From Salisapilia sapeloensis (Eukaryota > Oomycota > Peronosporomycetes > Peronosporales > Salisapiliaceae), in the NCBI GenBank assembly GCA_023334545.1, contig JAADVB010000216.1, forward strand, positions 1 to 31,775: a DNA stretch of 31,775 bases, written 5' to 3'. This document shows, in pieces, positions 9,663-20,300 of the stretch. A program made the translations under genes and the position numbers. The notes below the pieces were generated by a model, which had not been told where the DNA came from, made no database searches, and was given only the letters and a program-made list of their open reading frames with translations. Positions within the stretch are counted from its first letter, which is position 1. Each line of letters starts with the position of its first letter.

Positions 9663-11165
9663 ATGCCACATCAAGTGCTCTTTCCCGACAACTTTGTATG
9701 GGGTACGGCCACTGCTTCGTATCAGGTAGAAGGAGCGACGGATGAAGGTGGTCGAGGCGATTCGATTTGGGACGCCTTCGCACGAACGCCAGGCAAAGTG
9801 AAGAATGGCGAGACGGGAGCAAAAGGCGTCGACCACTACCATCGATACAAGGAAGATGTTCAGCTCATGAAGCAAATGGGGCTGAAGCACTATCGTCTAT
9901 CTATCGCATGGCCTAGAATCATTCCATCCGGCATCGGACCAGTGAATGAAGAAGGCGTCGCGTTCTATAACAACCTTATCGATGAGCTTCTAGCGAATAA
10001 TATCAAGCCGCTCGTGACACTATATCATTGGGATCTCCCACTAGCGCTCCAAACAGAATACGACGGATGGCTCGGTGGCGAAATCATCCAACAAGCGTTC
10101 GTCCAGTACGCTCGCGTCTGCTTCGAACGCTTCGGCGATCGTGTCAAGATGTGGCTCACTTTCAACGAGCCATGGTGCACCTCTGTCCTCGGCTACGGTG
10201 TCGGTGTCCATGCTCCAGGACGGAAGCTAAAAGGACACATCGAAGCCTACCAATGTGGCCACAACCTCCTCCTATCCCACGCCAAGACCGTCGACATGTA
10301 TCGTCGAGACTTCCAGCAGACACAACAAGGTCTCATCAGCTTATCGCTCAACTGTGACTTTCGTGAGCCAGCGCCATCGACGGACGAGGACCAGCTAGCT
10401 GCAAACCAAGAAGCGTGCCAACGCTCTCTCCTCTTCCAGCTCGGATGGTTCGGCGACCCAGTCTTCTTCGGCGATTACCCTCAGGTCATGAAAAGCCGTT
10501 GTGGCGACCGCCTACCGTCGTTCACGGAGGAGGAGAAGAAGTTGTTGAAAGGAAGTGTAGATTATTTCGCGTTAAACCACTATGGCTCGGCCTACACGGC
10601 ACCGAGTAAAGCATATATGAATAACGAACCTCCTCCGAATGATAATACAGGCGGGTGGGAAGCAGATGAAGGTGTGTATCTATTGACAAACGGTGGGATT
10701 TGGAAGAAACCGATCATGGGATGGAATTGCGTTCCGTGGGGGCTCCAGAAACTCCTCTTGTGGATACAAAAGAGGTATAAGCCAGTGAATGGCATCTACG
10801 TGACGGAGAACGGGACGGCGTGGCCAGATAGAACGAGAGCAGAGGCACAGGAAGATGACTTTCGAGTCGACTACTTTCGAGATTATATTCATTGCATGCG
10901 GAAAGCCATTGATGCTGGTGCAGATGTGCGAGGGTACTTTGCCTGGAGCTTTTGTGATAACGTAAGTGGGTCTTGTGGATCAAGTACAAGTAGAAAACTA
11001 ATGCTTGCTGTCGTCTAGTACGAATGGGAACTTGGGTATGGCACGCGATTTGGATTGCACTGGATCGACTACGATACGATGGAACGTGTGCCTAAGAAGA
11101 GCGCTTACTTCTTTGCAGACTGTGTCCGGAACAACGGGTTCACCGTCTCCATCTCAGGGTTTTGA
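9663..11165 (+). CDS. Glycoside hydrolase family 1 beta-glucosidase (2 exons)
   Basis: Exons 9663-10961 and 11019-11165 with a 57-nt intron (donor GTAAGT, branch-like ACTAAT, acceptor CTAG), 481 residues, normal for GH1. It hydrolyses terminal beta-D-glucosides. The N-terminal GH1 signature FVWGTATASYQVEGA is at about 11-25. The acid/base Glu is E169 in TFNEPW and the nucleophile E382 in YVTENG. HYRLSIAWPR, TLYHWDLP, LNHYGS and the C-terminal AWSFCDN/YEWELGY complete the barrel. The splice joins FCDN to YEWELGY exactly as in the family. No signal peptide is seen after ATG 9663, so the enzyme looks intracellular. The frame stays open upstream, but only from a TTG at 9582. Substrate range, including aryl-glucosides or plant glucosides, cannot be told. 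Confidence 0.94.
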
Positions 11166-11608
11166 TAGAGAACGTACCTTAGGTTAGATCGAAAGTTGCT
11201 TGAAGTGAAGGACATATCCAAGACATGTGCATGCTACGTTGTATTCAATTTGTCCACTAGTTTATTTGTACTACATCGTCTCCGATCGATGTGTCTGTGC
11301 ATCTATGGTTCTCCAGATACAAGTCGGATTTGCAGGGGAGTTTCTTACAGTGTCTTACCTATTACCACGTAGGCGTGTGTCTTCGTCCAAACGGAACGAG
11401 TAGAAAGCTAATCGTATGCTGGTAACCAATTAAAAGAATAAGTTGGATGGTTCATTGGCCGAGAAGCTGTCCATGCGGTAGAATTACCAAGACTACACCT
11501 CTTCAAGATGCCATCAGCACTCGAGCATACCACGTGCCCTGACGGACGTCGCACAGATGTCGTGCTGATTAAGAGGAGGTCCTATCCATTCAAACTTTTA
11601 GACAGAGA
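11166..11608. other. Intergenic region, beta-glucosidase to DMT transporter
   Basis: About 440 bases with the 3' UTR of the beta-glucosidase and the promoter of the transporter. No gene or repeat is recognised apart from the promoter-like element listed separately. Confidence 0.6.
11587..11599 (+). promoter_or_regulatory. Inr/FPR-like element of the DMT transporter
   Basis: CATTCAAACTTTT matches 10 of 13 positions of the oomycete Inr+FPR element and lies just upstream of ATG 11609. The spacing of 9 nt is short, so the real start may be elsewhere. Confidence 0.3.
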
Positions 11609-12705
11609 ATGACAAGTGGACCGTCGAGTGCAGACACAAGGGGCTTTACTGCTGTGCCAGTGGATGGTGAAAAGGCACCTCTACTAGCCAATGCTACGGC
11701 GGACCAAGGCGTGGAGCTCGAGTCAGCGTCATCGACTGCGGAGCATTTCCGTCATCCTCATTTGCTTGGACTGACACTCATTACGCTCGCGACGTTCACC
11801 TTAAGTATTGTCTCTGTCTGCGTAAAGATTGTTTCGAAGGAGTTATCGTCGATGGAAATGGTCTTCTGGAGATCACTCATTGCGTGGGTATTAAACTTTA
11901 TTACGATGCAAATCAAGGGAGTGGATATGCATGTTCGAAAGGATCAAATACCGACGCTGGCGATTCGAGCCATTGGCGGTGTCTTTGCCATGTCCCTTAG
12001 TTTTTATGGCATGCAGCAAATGGTACTGGCAGATGCGACTGTACTCATCTATCTATCTCCACTGGCTACATTCATTGTCGTAAGGACTACTCTTGCGTAT
12101 ATTCTTGATACGTTGGTAACTAATGGTTGCACTAGGGGGCGATGGTGCTTGGTGAACGCATTGATGCTATCGGTTTGTCCTGTGCGATTTTCTCCTTCGT
12201 CGGCGTTATCTTTGTCGTTCGACCAGCTTTCCTCTTTGACAAGGACCAACTTCCGTCCGGCTCGGAGGCGTCGACATTTGCCATTGGATGCTGCATTGCC
12301 TCGGCCTTCCTCCAAGCTGTTGTCTACGTTGCCATGCGTAAATTACAGGATCTCGAGATGATGACGATTGTCCATTATTTCCTACTGACTGGCGTGCTCA
12401 TCTCTGGAGCATCCCTCCTCTTCATCCAACGAAGCTTTATTCTTGACATGAGCCTTACGACGTGGGTGGCTGTGATCATCGCCGGCATCACTGGCTTTGT
12501 CGGGCAGCTGCTCCTCACGCGAGGTTTCCAGATCGAAAATGTTGGCATCGGTTCCGTCATGCGCTACTTGGGCGTTGTCTTCGTCTTCCTATGGGACTCG
12601 CTATTCCTACAAGAGCATATCAACCCATGGAGCATCCTCGGTGCCGTTATCGTCTGCGGCGGCGCCATCGCAGTAACCTTGCGCAAGATGCACATCTCGA
12701 GCTAG
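11609..12705 (+). CDS. Drug/metabolite transporter superfamily protein (EamA type, 2 exons)
   Basis: Exons 11609-12079 and 12136-12705 with a 56-nt intron, 346 residues. The protein has a hydrophilic N-terminus of about 45 residues, then roughly ten hydrophobic helices arranged as two EamA halves. The first half carries the conserved FWRSLIAW and YLSPLATFIV pieces. The splice joins FIV to GAMVLGERID, the usual EamA glycine/GE motif between helices 4 and 5. The second half ends with MRYLGVVFVFLWD and WSILGAVIVCGG. This is the SLC35G-like branch in appearance. DMT proteins export or exchange small metabolites such as amino acids, nucleobases or nucleotide sugars; the substrate cannot be read from sequence. 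The location is plasma or internal membrane. The short Lys/Arg tail ends HISS. Confidence 0.88.
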
Positions 12706-13048
12706 TCAACACCCGTACAAGATCCACATACTAGAACCCATAGTAAACAAGCCATCCATGATTTTTCGACAAAGTAGCTTTGTACAACCGTATCAAGACC
12801 TTTTGCCGCATCATAAAATCTATCTCACATGCACTAGACCATTCAACTTCCAACATAGCTCGGATAATCCGCTCCAAAGCGATATATTCATCGTAGTCTG
12901 GCTACAACCTTTCAGGATTACTCTTGTACTTCAACCCTTATCGCGACTTGCCCATCTTCTGTACCCTTTTTTACATATCGAAATTTGTATATGGTACCAC
13001 CGGTTCTCAGGCAGTACTCGATTGTCCATTTGTGAAAGAGAGACGAAG
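12706..13048. other. Intergenic region, DMT transporter to bZIP
   Basis: About 340 bases. The reading frame of the bZIP gene stays open through most of it, with an ATG at 12758, but the peptide is irregular and aromatic-rich and looks non-coding. Bases 13022-13034 (GATTGTCCATTTG) resemble the oomycete Inr/FPR element about 15 nt before the preferred ATG 13049. Confidence 0.5.
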
Positions 13049-14335
13049 ATGGCAGACCTACTCGAGGAGCTTCTCGCGTCCAATGATACGCCGCTAAGTC
13101 AGCTCTATGCTGATGCATCTCATCCAGTCCAAGAGACAAAACAAGCCGTCGCCTCGGCTGCTTGTAGTAGTATCTGGGCCGAATGGTCCTACGAGACACT
13201 CAACTCGGTGAAAACCGAGCCAACGCCCGTCCAGCAGCGTCGAGAAAGGAATCGAGAGGCCATGAGGAAGGCCAGACAGCGGAAACGTGAACAAGTACTT
13301 CAATTACGAGACACGGTGGAAGAGCTGGAAAAACGGTACAAGCAGATGAGTGAGACGGCACTGACGACCACCGGAGCTGGGGAGCTCGATGATGAAGCCA
13401 GGCGTCTTGGGGCTGAGAACCTGCACTTGCGTACGGCTATTCAGAACATGCAGCGTTGGAAACATCGACTCTTCCATCTCTTCGAAGCTTCCTCGACGTC
13501 ACCAGCTCGATCGACGTCGGCGTCCATGACGACGCAAAAGCTGGAGCAAGAGGAGATGCAAGCAGCCTTTGGGTATACTCTAATGACATGTCCAGCCATG
13601 CAAGAGTCTGCTTCACTCTCTCGAGACTCGATGATGGATCTTCGAGAACGTCTATCAAGTCTCGAGGCGATGGAAAAGGATAAGACCACGATGCTATCGT
13701 CTTCCTCATCTTTCGAAGACTTCCGATCGATGGATATCTTTGATTGGCAAGTGAACCAAGTCGTACGTGGGAAAATGGCTGAATTCACATTTAAAAAGCT
13801 CGTGAAGAACGTCCGACCAGAGGATGTGATGCAAACGACGTGGAATACATTGCGTCGAGTGGACAATTTGTCCAAAATCCAGCCAGAGGTACGTCGCCTA
13901 GATATCTTGCAAGACGAGAAAGATGTCTATGTGGTTGGAAGAGATGCACAGCCGCGTGGATCCTCTGCTGTCCTCCGCTCGCTTCTTCTCACGTACAAGC
14001 AGGAAGTGTCTAAATCCGATGAAAGAGCAACTTCTGGACATGGATATGTTATTGGTATCCAAAGCATGAACGGACGCAAAAGTGCGAGTCAAAGCCCTGT
14101 GGACGGAGGTGTCGTGTGGATGGATGTGGAAGAGCTGTTCGAGTTCATACAAGTGAATGCTGACGGGAGTCCAGTGGATGAAGCAGACACGAGCGAACGA
14201 TGGTGTGAAATTCGATTCACGAGTCGTACGAAGTGTACGAACGCTTCTCATGCCTATCGTTGTGCTCGCGAAACACTGAATCGTATCATTCGATGGGGAG
14301 AATTGCATGTGAATCCGATCTTGTATATCAACTAA
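13049..14335 (+). CDS. bZIP transcription factor
   Basis: Intronless, 428 residues from ATG 13049. The basic region is residues 63-81, with Asn68, Ala71 and Arg76 in the N-x7-R register (NREAMRKARQRK). The zipper begins at Leu86 and continues Leu93, Met100, so it is short; a second amphipathic helix with LGAENLHLRTAIQNM follows after a Gly/Ala break. Residues about 160-225 are Ser/Met/Glu-rich. The last 190 residues look folded, with DIFDWQVNQVV, TFKKLVKNVRPEDVM and GYVIGIQSMN. They may be a ligand-binding or START-like module, but this is a guess. It should be a nuclear DNA-binding dimer. Many oomycete bZIPs replace the Asn with Cys or another residue; this one keeps it. An in-frame ATG at 12758 would add 97 residues but that part looks like 5' UTR. 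The stop is 48 bp from the stop of the convergent channel gene. Confidence 0.85.
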   Translation: MADLLEELLASNDTPLSQLYADASHPVQETKQAVASAACSSIWAEWSYETLNSVKTEPTPVQQRRERNREAMRKARQRKREQVLQLRDTVEELEKRYKQMSETALTTTGAGELDDEARRLGAENLHLRTAIQNMQRWKHRLFHLFEASSTSPARSTSASMTTQKLEQEEMQAAFGYTLMTCPAMQESASLSRDSMMDLRERLSSLEAMEKDKTTMLSSSSSFEDFRSMDIFDWQVNQVVRGKMAEFTFKKLVKNVRPEDVMQTTWNTLRRVDNLSKIQPEVRRLDILQDEKDVYVVGRDAQPRGSSAVLRSLLLTYKQEVSKSDERATSGHGYVIGIQSMNGRKSASQSPVDGGVVWMDVEELFEFIQVNADGSPVDEADTSERWCEIRFTSRTKCTNASHAYRCARETLNRIIRWGELHVNPILYIN

Positions 14336-14383
14336 GCACAAACTTTTGCATTTTTTTTAACTCTGAACATATTTGCATTCACA

Positions 14384-17300
14384 CTACTTTAGATTCTTTG
14401 CTTTCTTTATGATCTCATCGATACGAACCCAATTCGTCTTCTCCATCCGTGCAACGATGTTTATAATTGATCGGAATCGACTTTCACCTGTTTGAAGGAC
14501 AGTGCTAACAACTACCCACTCCCGACGGTTCTTCTCACGGTATTCGGGATAATCAATCAACAATCGCTCATATGTCTCCCACTCGAGGACATAGAGTAGA
14601 GACATGCCTAAGGAAGAGCATGTTGCGGATCGAGGAATACCGTACAGCAAGGATAGTTCACCGAAAAAGTCACCACTCTCCTTGACGAGCTCAAATCCAG
14701 TGCCATGAACCAAGATCTTTCCATTCGCAATGAAGTACATGCCTCGGTCGACATCTCCCTTTCGAACAACGACTTCATTCGGAGAGCAAATGACATGCTT
14801 TAGACACTTGAGGAGAGACCGGAGGAAGGACTCGTCACAACTTTGGAGGACGGTAACTTCGGCGGCAAATGATTTTAATGTATGCTGGGCAACGTCTTCG
14901 GCCAACAGGATGGACAAGTTTTCCAGTGCCTCAAAGTCTTCATGACCATGGTAGCGTAACCAAGTGTTCGTGTAGTATTGCCGCAGTCGCTCTCGAATGG
15001 CCTTCGGGACCTCATTGTTCTTGACGAAATGATAAATCTCAGCCAAGTTCTGTTCAAATGCCATCTCTCGCTTGTACTTCGCTTCCAGTCGCTCCCCATG
15101 AGCAGCGACGAGCATGCCAAAGATCAAAATGCACACTAAAATAAGCCCGATTTCAACTAGGACTTCGATGATATTGGACGATGAAATGTCGCCGTAGAAG
15201 ACTGTGGAGATGGAACCGATGGAAAAGTGGACCGAACGCAAGTATCGGCGTGTGTACGAAATGTCGCTCATGGACGCATACAGGTCAATCGACATCATCT
15301 TGCTCATGGTCATCCAAGAGATGTGATACACACTCTGTGCGTACTTGCTTGCCAAGTACCATCCGCAGCCGATCCAATGACCGGACACCAGATAGGACAA
15401 GAGAGCTTGCATCACATGGAGTGTCGTGTCATTAATGTACTTGGATAGTGCAGTCGACAAGGCTTGGATTAGCTGCTCTTCCTTGACTTTAGATTGATAT
15501 ACAATGACAAGCTTATTGAGTTGGCAAAGGCCCAAGTAGAAAAACCAGTTACTTGATAACACATTCGTCGTAGAAAAAAGTAACCAGAGATCCAACGGTA
15601 GAGCGATCAACGTATCGCTTAAGAGTGTAGTCAGCCATGAATTACTGCTCGTTGCCTTAATAAAGGCTGCAGCTCCCGTACGTGCTTCATCTGCACCGAG
15701 GAACACGGTTCGACGAAGTATGACGTCGAGTATGCAAATAGCATCAATGAGTGTGCACAAGATTCGAAGGGCTGTTAGATCAGCATCCAGTTCTTCGCGC
15801 ACATCGTAGAATGAGTAGAAACAGAGGATGATGGGGAGGGATATCGCGTAGTACAGAGCGATGACGTTGAAGATACATTCCCAAATGATGGACAAGCGAC
15901 CGAGCGTCACAAAGAAATCTTTCGCCGTCTTGGCAGCATTGAAACCCATCTTTAGCATCGCTGTTTTGTTCTTAGTTAAAAGTCCCAACTGTAATGACGC
16001 CAAAGTGTTCTCCGCACGCGCTTCCGATACGGCTGAATGAAACCACTTTTGTTTATATCTCGTCCAGCCCATGTAGATTCGAAAGATCTTCGCGAACTGC
16101 GGTTGGCGACATCGTTCCAACAGTTCATAGTCAAGGCTCAGCTTACTCTCAGCGTACTGCCTATTCGAATCCTCCAACTCTTCTCGAATCATTTCGGCAA
16201 AGTTTCTATTGAACAAAGGAAGCGATTGACTGCGTTTCAACATTCGTCGCCGTCCATTTTGCCTATTGAGGTTGATTGACGATGCACTTACTCCATCTAG
16301 CGCAGTCAAGCCTACACTGCTCATGTTTCGATGGAGTCGTCCATGCTTTTTCACAATCTTTACCTTTTTCACCGGTCTCTTTTGATAGTTCGATAGAAAA
16401 CGCATATCGTCCGTCGTGACGGCCTCTCCGTTGCCATATTTTTTTAATTTCACATCCGGACCGCAAAGTGTCCGTCGCGTTCTACGCACGCCTTCGTTCT
16501 TCTTATCACCACTCTTGTTCGCCTTTTCACGCTTGTTAAAGCTAGATTGAAAAGAATCGGCCATGAATATCGCGACTTTATACCTTCGCCAGCACTCATC
16601 TTCCATTTCATTCAACTCTTCATTTCCATAGAACTCGCGTTTACTTGGACTCACGGGATTAATCTGCACGGCCGAATCATTCTTTAGAGCAATGAGTTTG
16701 ACAAACGGAAGCGATTTCCGAGCACTCGACATGTAACTTTGTTTACTACAAGTTTGGTACTCTTTCTCCTTGTTGTCGTCAGAAATAGAGCCCATGCTAC
16801 TTCTGCTTTCAGCGGCATACACTCGAGAACCTTTCGAAGACTGTCGGCTCGTAAAAAATTGGGAAGCGTTTTGAATATAGCCAAGTAGAGTCTTAGCTAT
16901 GCTCTGGTCACCTATATGTCCTGAGAAACCACGAGTGCTATCTTGATAATGTAGTATCGGAGTTGTGACTGGCTTGTAGGTACTATATTTCTTGTGCACG
17001 GCCTGTCCTGTGGGTGGAGGTCCATCTCCAAACATAATTTCCTTGGCAATTTGCATCGTGATAACGCTATACGCTTTAAGTCGATCTCTTACCCACCGTT
17101 TAATAGACTTTTGCATCGCTGAGCTCTCTTCCGGTGGTAGCGTGCTAAGTAATTCATTCCACGCACCCCAATCAAGTACAAGCAATTCACTACATAATGT
17201 CGCTTGGATCGTCGCGATGCGTCTTTGGCCACGCAAGAAGAACGCTACTTCTCCAAATAAACTACCTGTATTTAATGTCGCGACGGCGGTTCCTGTTGCT

Positions 17301-20300
17301 CGCCAAAGTACCATGACCATACCATATTTTACAATATACAGTTTACTCGCATGATCTCCTTCAGTTACTATCGTATCACCAGGAATATAAATCTCTGATC
17401 GAAGACGCATGACTAAAGCATGCAAATGAGCTTTGCTCAAGAACGGAGCGAGGCTAAATGTTGGTAAGATGTCGCTGTGCAAATCGACCATGAGCTGCAG
17501 TTTTAGGTTCGGCGACAGGTCTTGGAACGTCGCGTAGATGTCCATACCTTTGAGGTACAGGTGCTGGAACTGAAAGTAGTGCAGGACGCGATGTCGTATG
17601 GACGCTGGTAGGTCATGGTCTTCAGCGAATTGCTCGAACGTCGCTACGCGTTCCATCATCTCTTTCTTATGTTTGTCCATTTGAAGGATCAAATCAGACA
17701 GCTCACCGACAATATGACCGACGATAAACGTACAGCAGAGGCAAGTCGCTGCTGCCCAGAGTGTACTGCCCGCTCCCAAAGGTACAATGTCCCTAGACCC
17801 AACAAGTGTCAACGTTGTGAGTGCCCAGTACAAGGCACGGATGTACACGACCAAGGGCTCACCTTGACTCTGATGAATGATAATATCGTTATTAACCCAC
17901 GAGTTCGGGTGGTCTTCATTCCGACAAATGAGGTAATAGATGGATCCTGCGAGGTGTGCGGCTATCACTAAATATAGGACGAGAATGATGGGCCCCAGCA
18001 ACCCAGATATATTGCGTTGGGATGCAAAGCGCTGTTGCAGGCGCATGATTAATGAGTCAAGCATGGACGGAAGTATGAGGACGCGTAGGAGACGAGGGAC
18101 TCTGCAAATGCTCATGATGAAAAAGTTACTTCCGATGTAATACGTCGGGAGGATACTCATCAGGTCCAGTCTCAATCCTTTTACGGCGTAATTATCGTCT
18201 CTTTCCGTGCGATAGAAGACATTCGATAACCCTCCTTCGCACTCAAAGTAGTATAGCTTCAGCAAGACGTCCATGGCTAGTGCCAAATCCACGGTTGCAT
18301 CCAGTAGCACCAAGATGAGCCACACATCATTCGATGGGTTTGGCAGGAAACCTATGCGATACAATACGGCAAAGATGTTGTACAAATTGATCATGAGCAT
18401 CACCAGGTCCCAATACAGTTTTCGCTGGCGCTTCTTTTGCTGTTGAAGCCACGTATCCTTTTCAGCAAACATACTGGTACATTTATCTACAAACTTTGTC
18501 AACGTCGGCTGTGTCTGCAAGTTGTCAATGATGCTCTGCAGTGCGAACATTTCACTCATATCATCTTTCGCTGCCTTTAGCTTCAACTGCTCTAGTTCCA
18601 TCGGAAATCGACTTTCAATGTTCTTACTAAACGCTTGCTGTGAAATGACGGAAACTTCGACTACAGATGCTGCTACGAGGATTGTCGGTAAACTCTTTCG
18701 TAATATCAATTCCGACGTGCCATAGCAGTCGCCGTCACTTAATGCCCCAATTGGTGTCTTCCGGACTTCCTTGGCAAAAATATTAACACGGCCACGGATG
18801 ATGACGAACATCTCCTGGCAAACGTTCTCCAGAGCAAAATTGTCGCCGCGCTGGTAGATACGACGACGGAAGAGACCAGTGAGTTGATTCAAAAGCATGT
18901 CGTTCGTGATTTCACAGAAAAGAGGCACTCGTTTCACCGAGTCGGCGTGCAAAATGAGCGAAACCTGATGCTTTAACTTTCGTGGTAAGCTCGACAGGAG
19001 ACGATCTTCCGACGCCACCTTTTGGATGTAAACCTGTTGGTGGTAATACCGCCGGATCTGCGATCGAACGTCTTCCGAGATGCGAAAGTGGGCTAGTACG
19101 ATATTCACTGTATTCATCTTGTCAGAAAAGTTTCGACTGCGAGCGGTGAGGTTGGAGATGATCGTGGACATGGCACCAACGACGCTGTAGTTGATGATTC
19201 CGCCTATGAACACCCAAACAGCAGCAAAGTAGCTCTCCAAAGTCGAGTACGCGACTATATCACCGTATCCGACTGTCGTCAGTGTTACGATCGCCCAGTA
19301 GATGGATCGAAGGTAGGCAAACGATGATGGGTACATCGATTCAGTAGCGTCTTGAATAGGGAATACGGTTCCAATTTGCGCATAGGCATCATTAATCGCC
19401 CAGGAGCAGTTGCTGAATTGAGTTGCGTACATTAAGCATGCTGAACAGTTCATGTTTTCATGTATGCCTTTAAATGTAGTGGCACTGTAACCTTGTAGAG
19501 CAGTCCAGAACCAGGAGCAGGCTGTAAAGTGGAGTGCCAGAGTCACATATAGAAATAACCTGACGGCATAACGCACCTTGGAGCTAATCCCGTGCTGGTG
19601 GCAAATGTCCCCCAGCACTGCATTAAAGTATTGTAGTCGGCCGAGTCGAATCAGTCGGAAGATAATGCCGAGCATATGAAGCTCTTCTAGTTGCGTAAAC
19701 TCTAACAGAGCTGCCAGTGGGACGACGGACAAGGCGTCAAAGACAAGTCCGGATTCCTTGTACTTTTGAAAGATGTACGAAGGGTCTGTGACGGTGATCA
19801 TGGCAAACTGATCGACGTAGGCAAAATATCGAGCGCGAAGGATTAAGTCAACGAAGAAAAAAACCTCTACGCCAATGGAGAAGATCGACTGGAGGTTAAA
19901 GATAGGAGTTACTCCGAACGGATAGGTTCCCCAGTCAAACACGACAAAGTAGGGCACTTCAAACGCCACGAGGACGATAAACAGGAATCGAGCATGTTCC
20001 CACCATAATCGAAACGTAGAGCCAGGTAACTTCCAATGGATGGCTACTTCCGATGACTTACCAAGAAGAGTGATACTAGAACCCCTTCGCAGATTTGCAA
20101 TTGCCATTCCACTTGTCCGTCCAAGCATTCTCTTCATCTTGGCGGACTGCTGATCTGTTCTTGTCAACATCGATCGCATATTCTCTAGTGTCTCCTCCGT
20201 GCGTTCCCGATAGAATATACAAAGTGTCTTTCGAAAATCCGATTGTGGTAATTTGTACACTTCTGTGAATGTAATTGCTCTCGCTGTTTCGTCAGCTTTC

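Noticed and set aside
12758-13048. 97-residue in-frame N-terminal extension of the bZIP gene
   Set aside because: The peptide is irregular, aromatic-rich and unlike the rest of the protein; an Inr/FPR-like element lies within it, just before ATG 13049.
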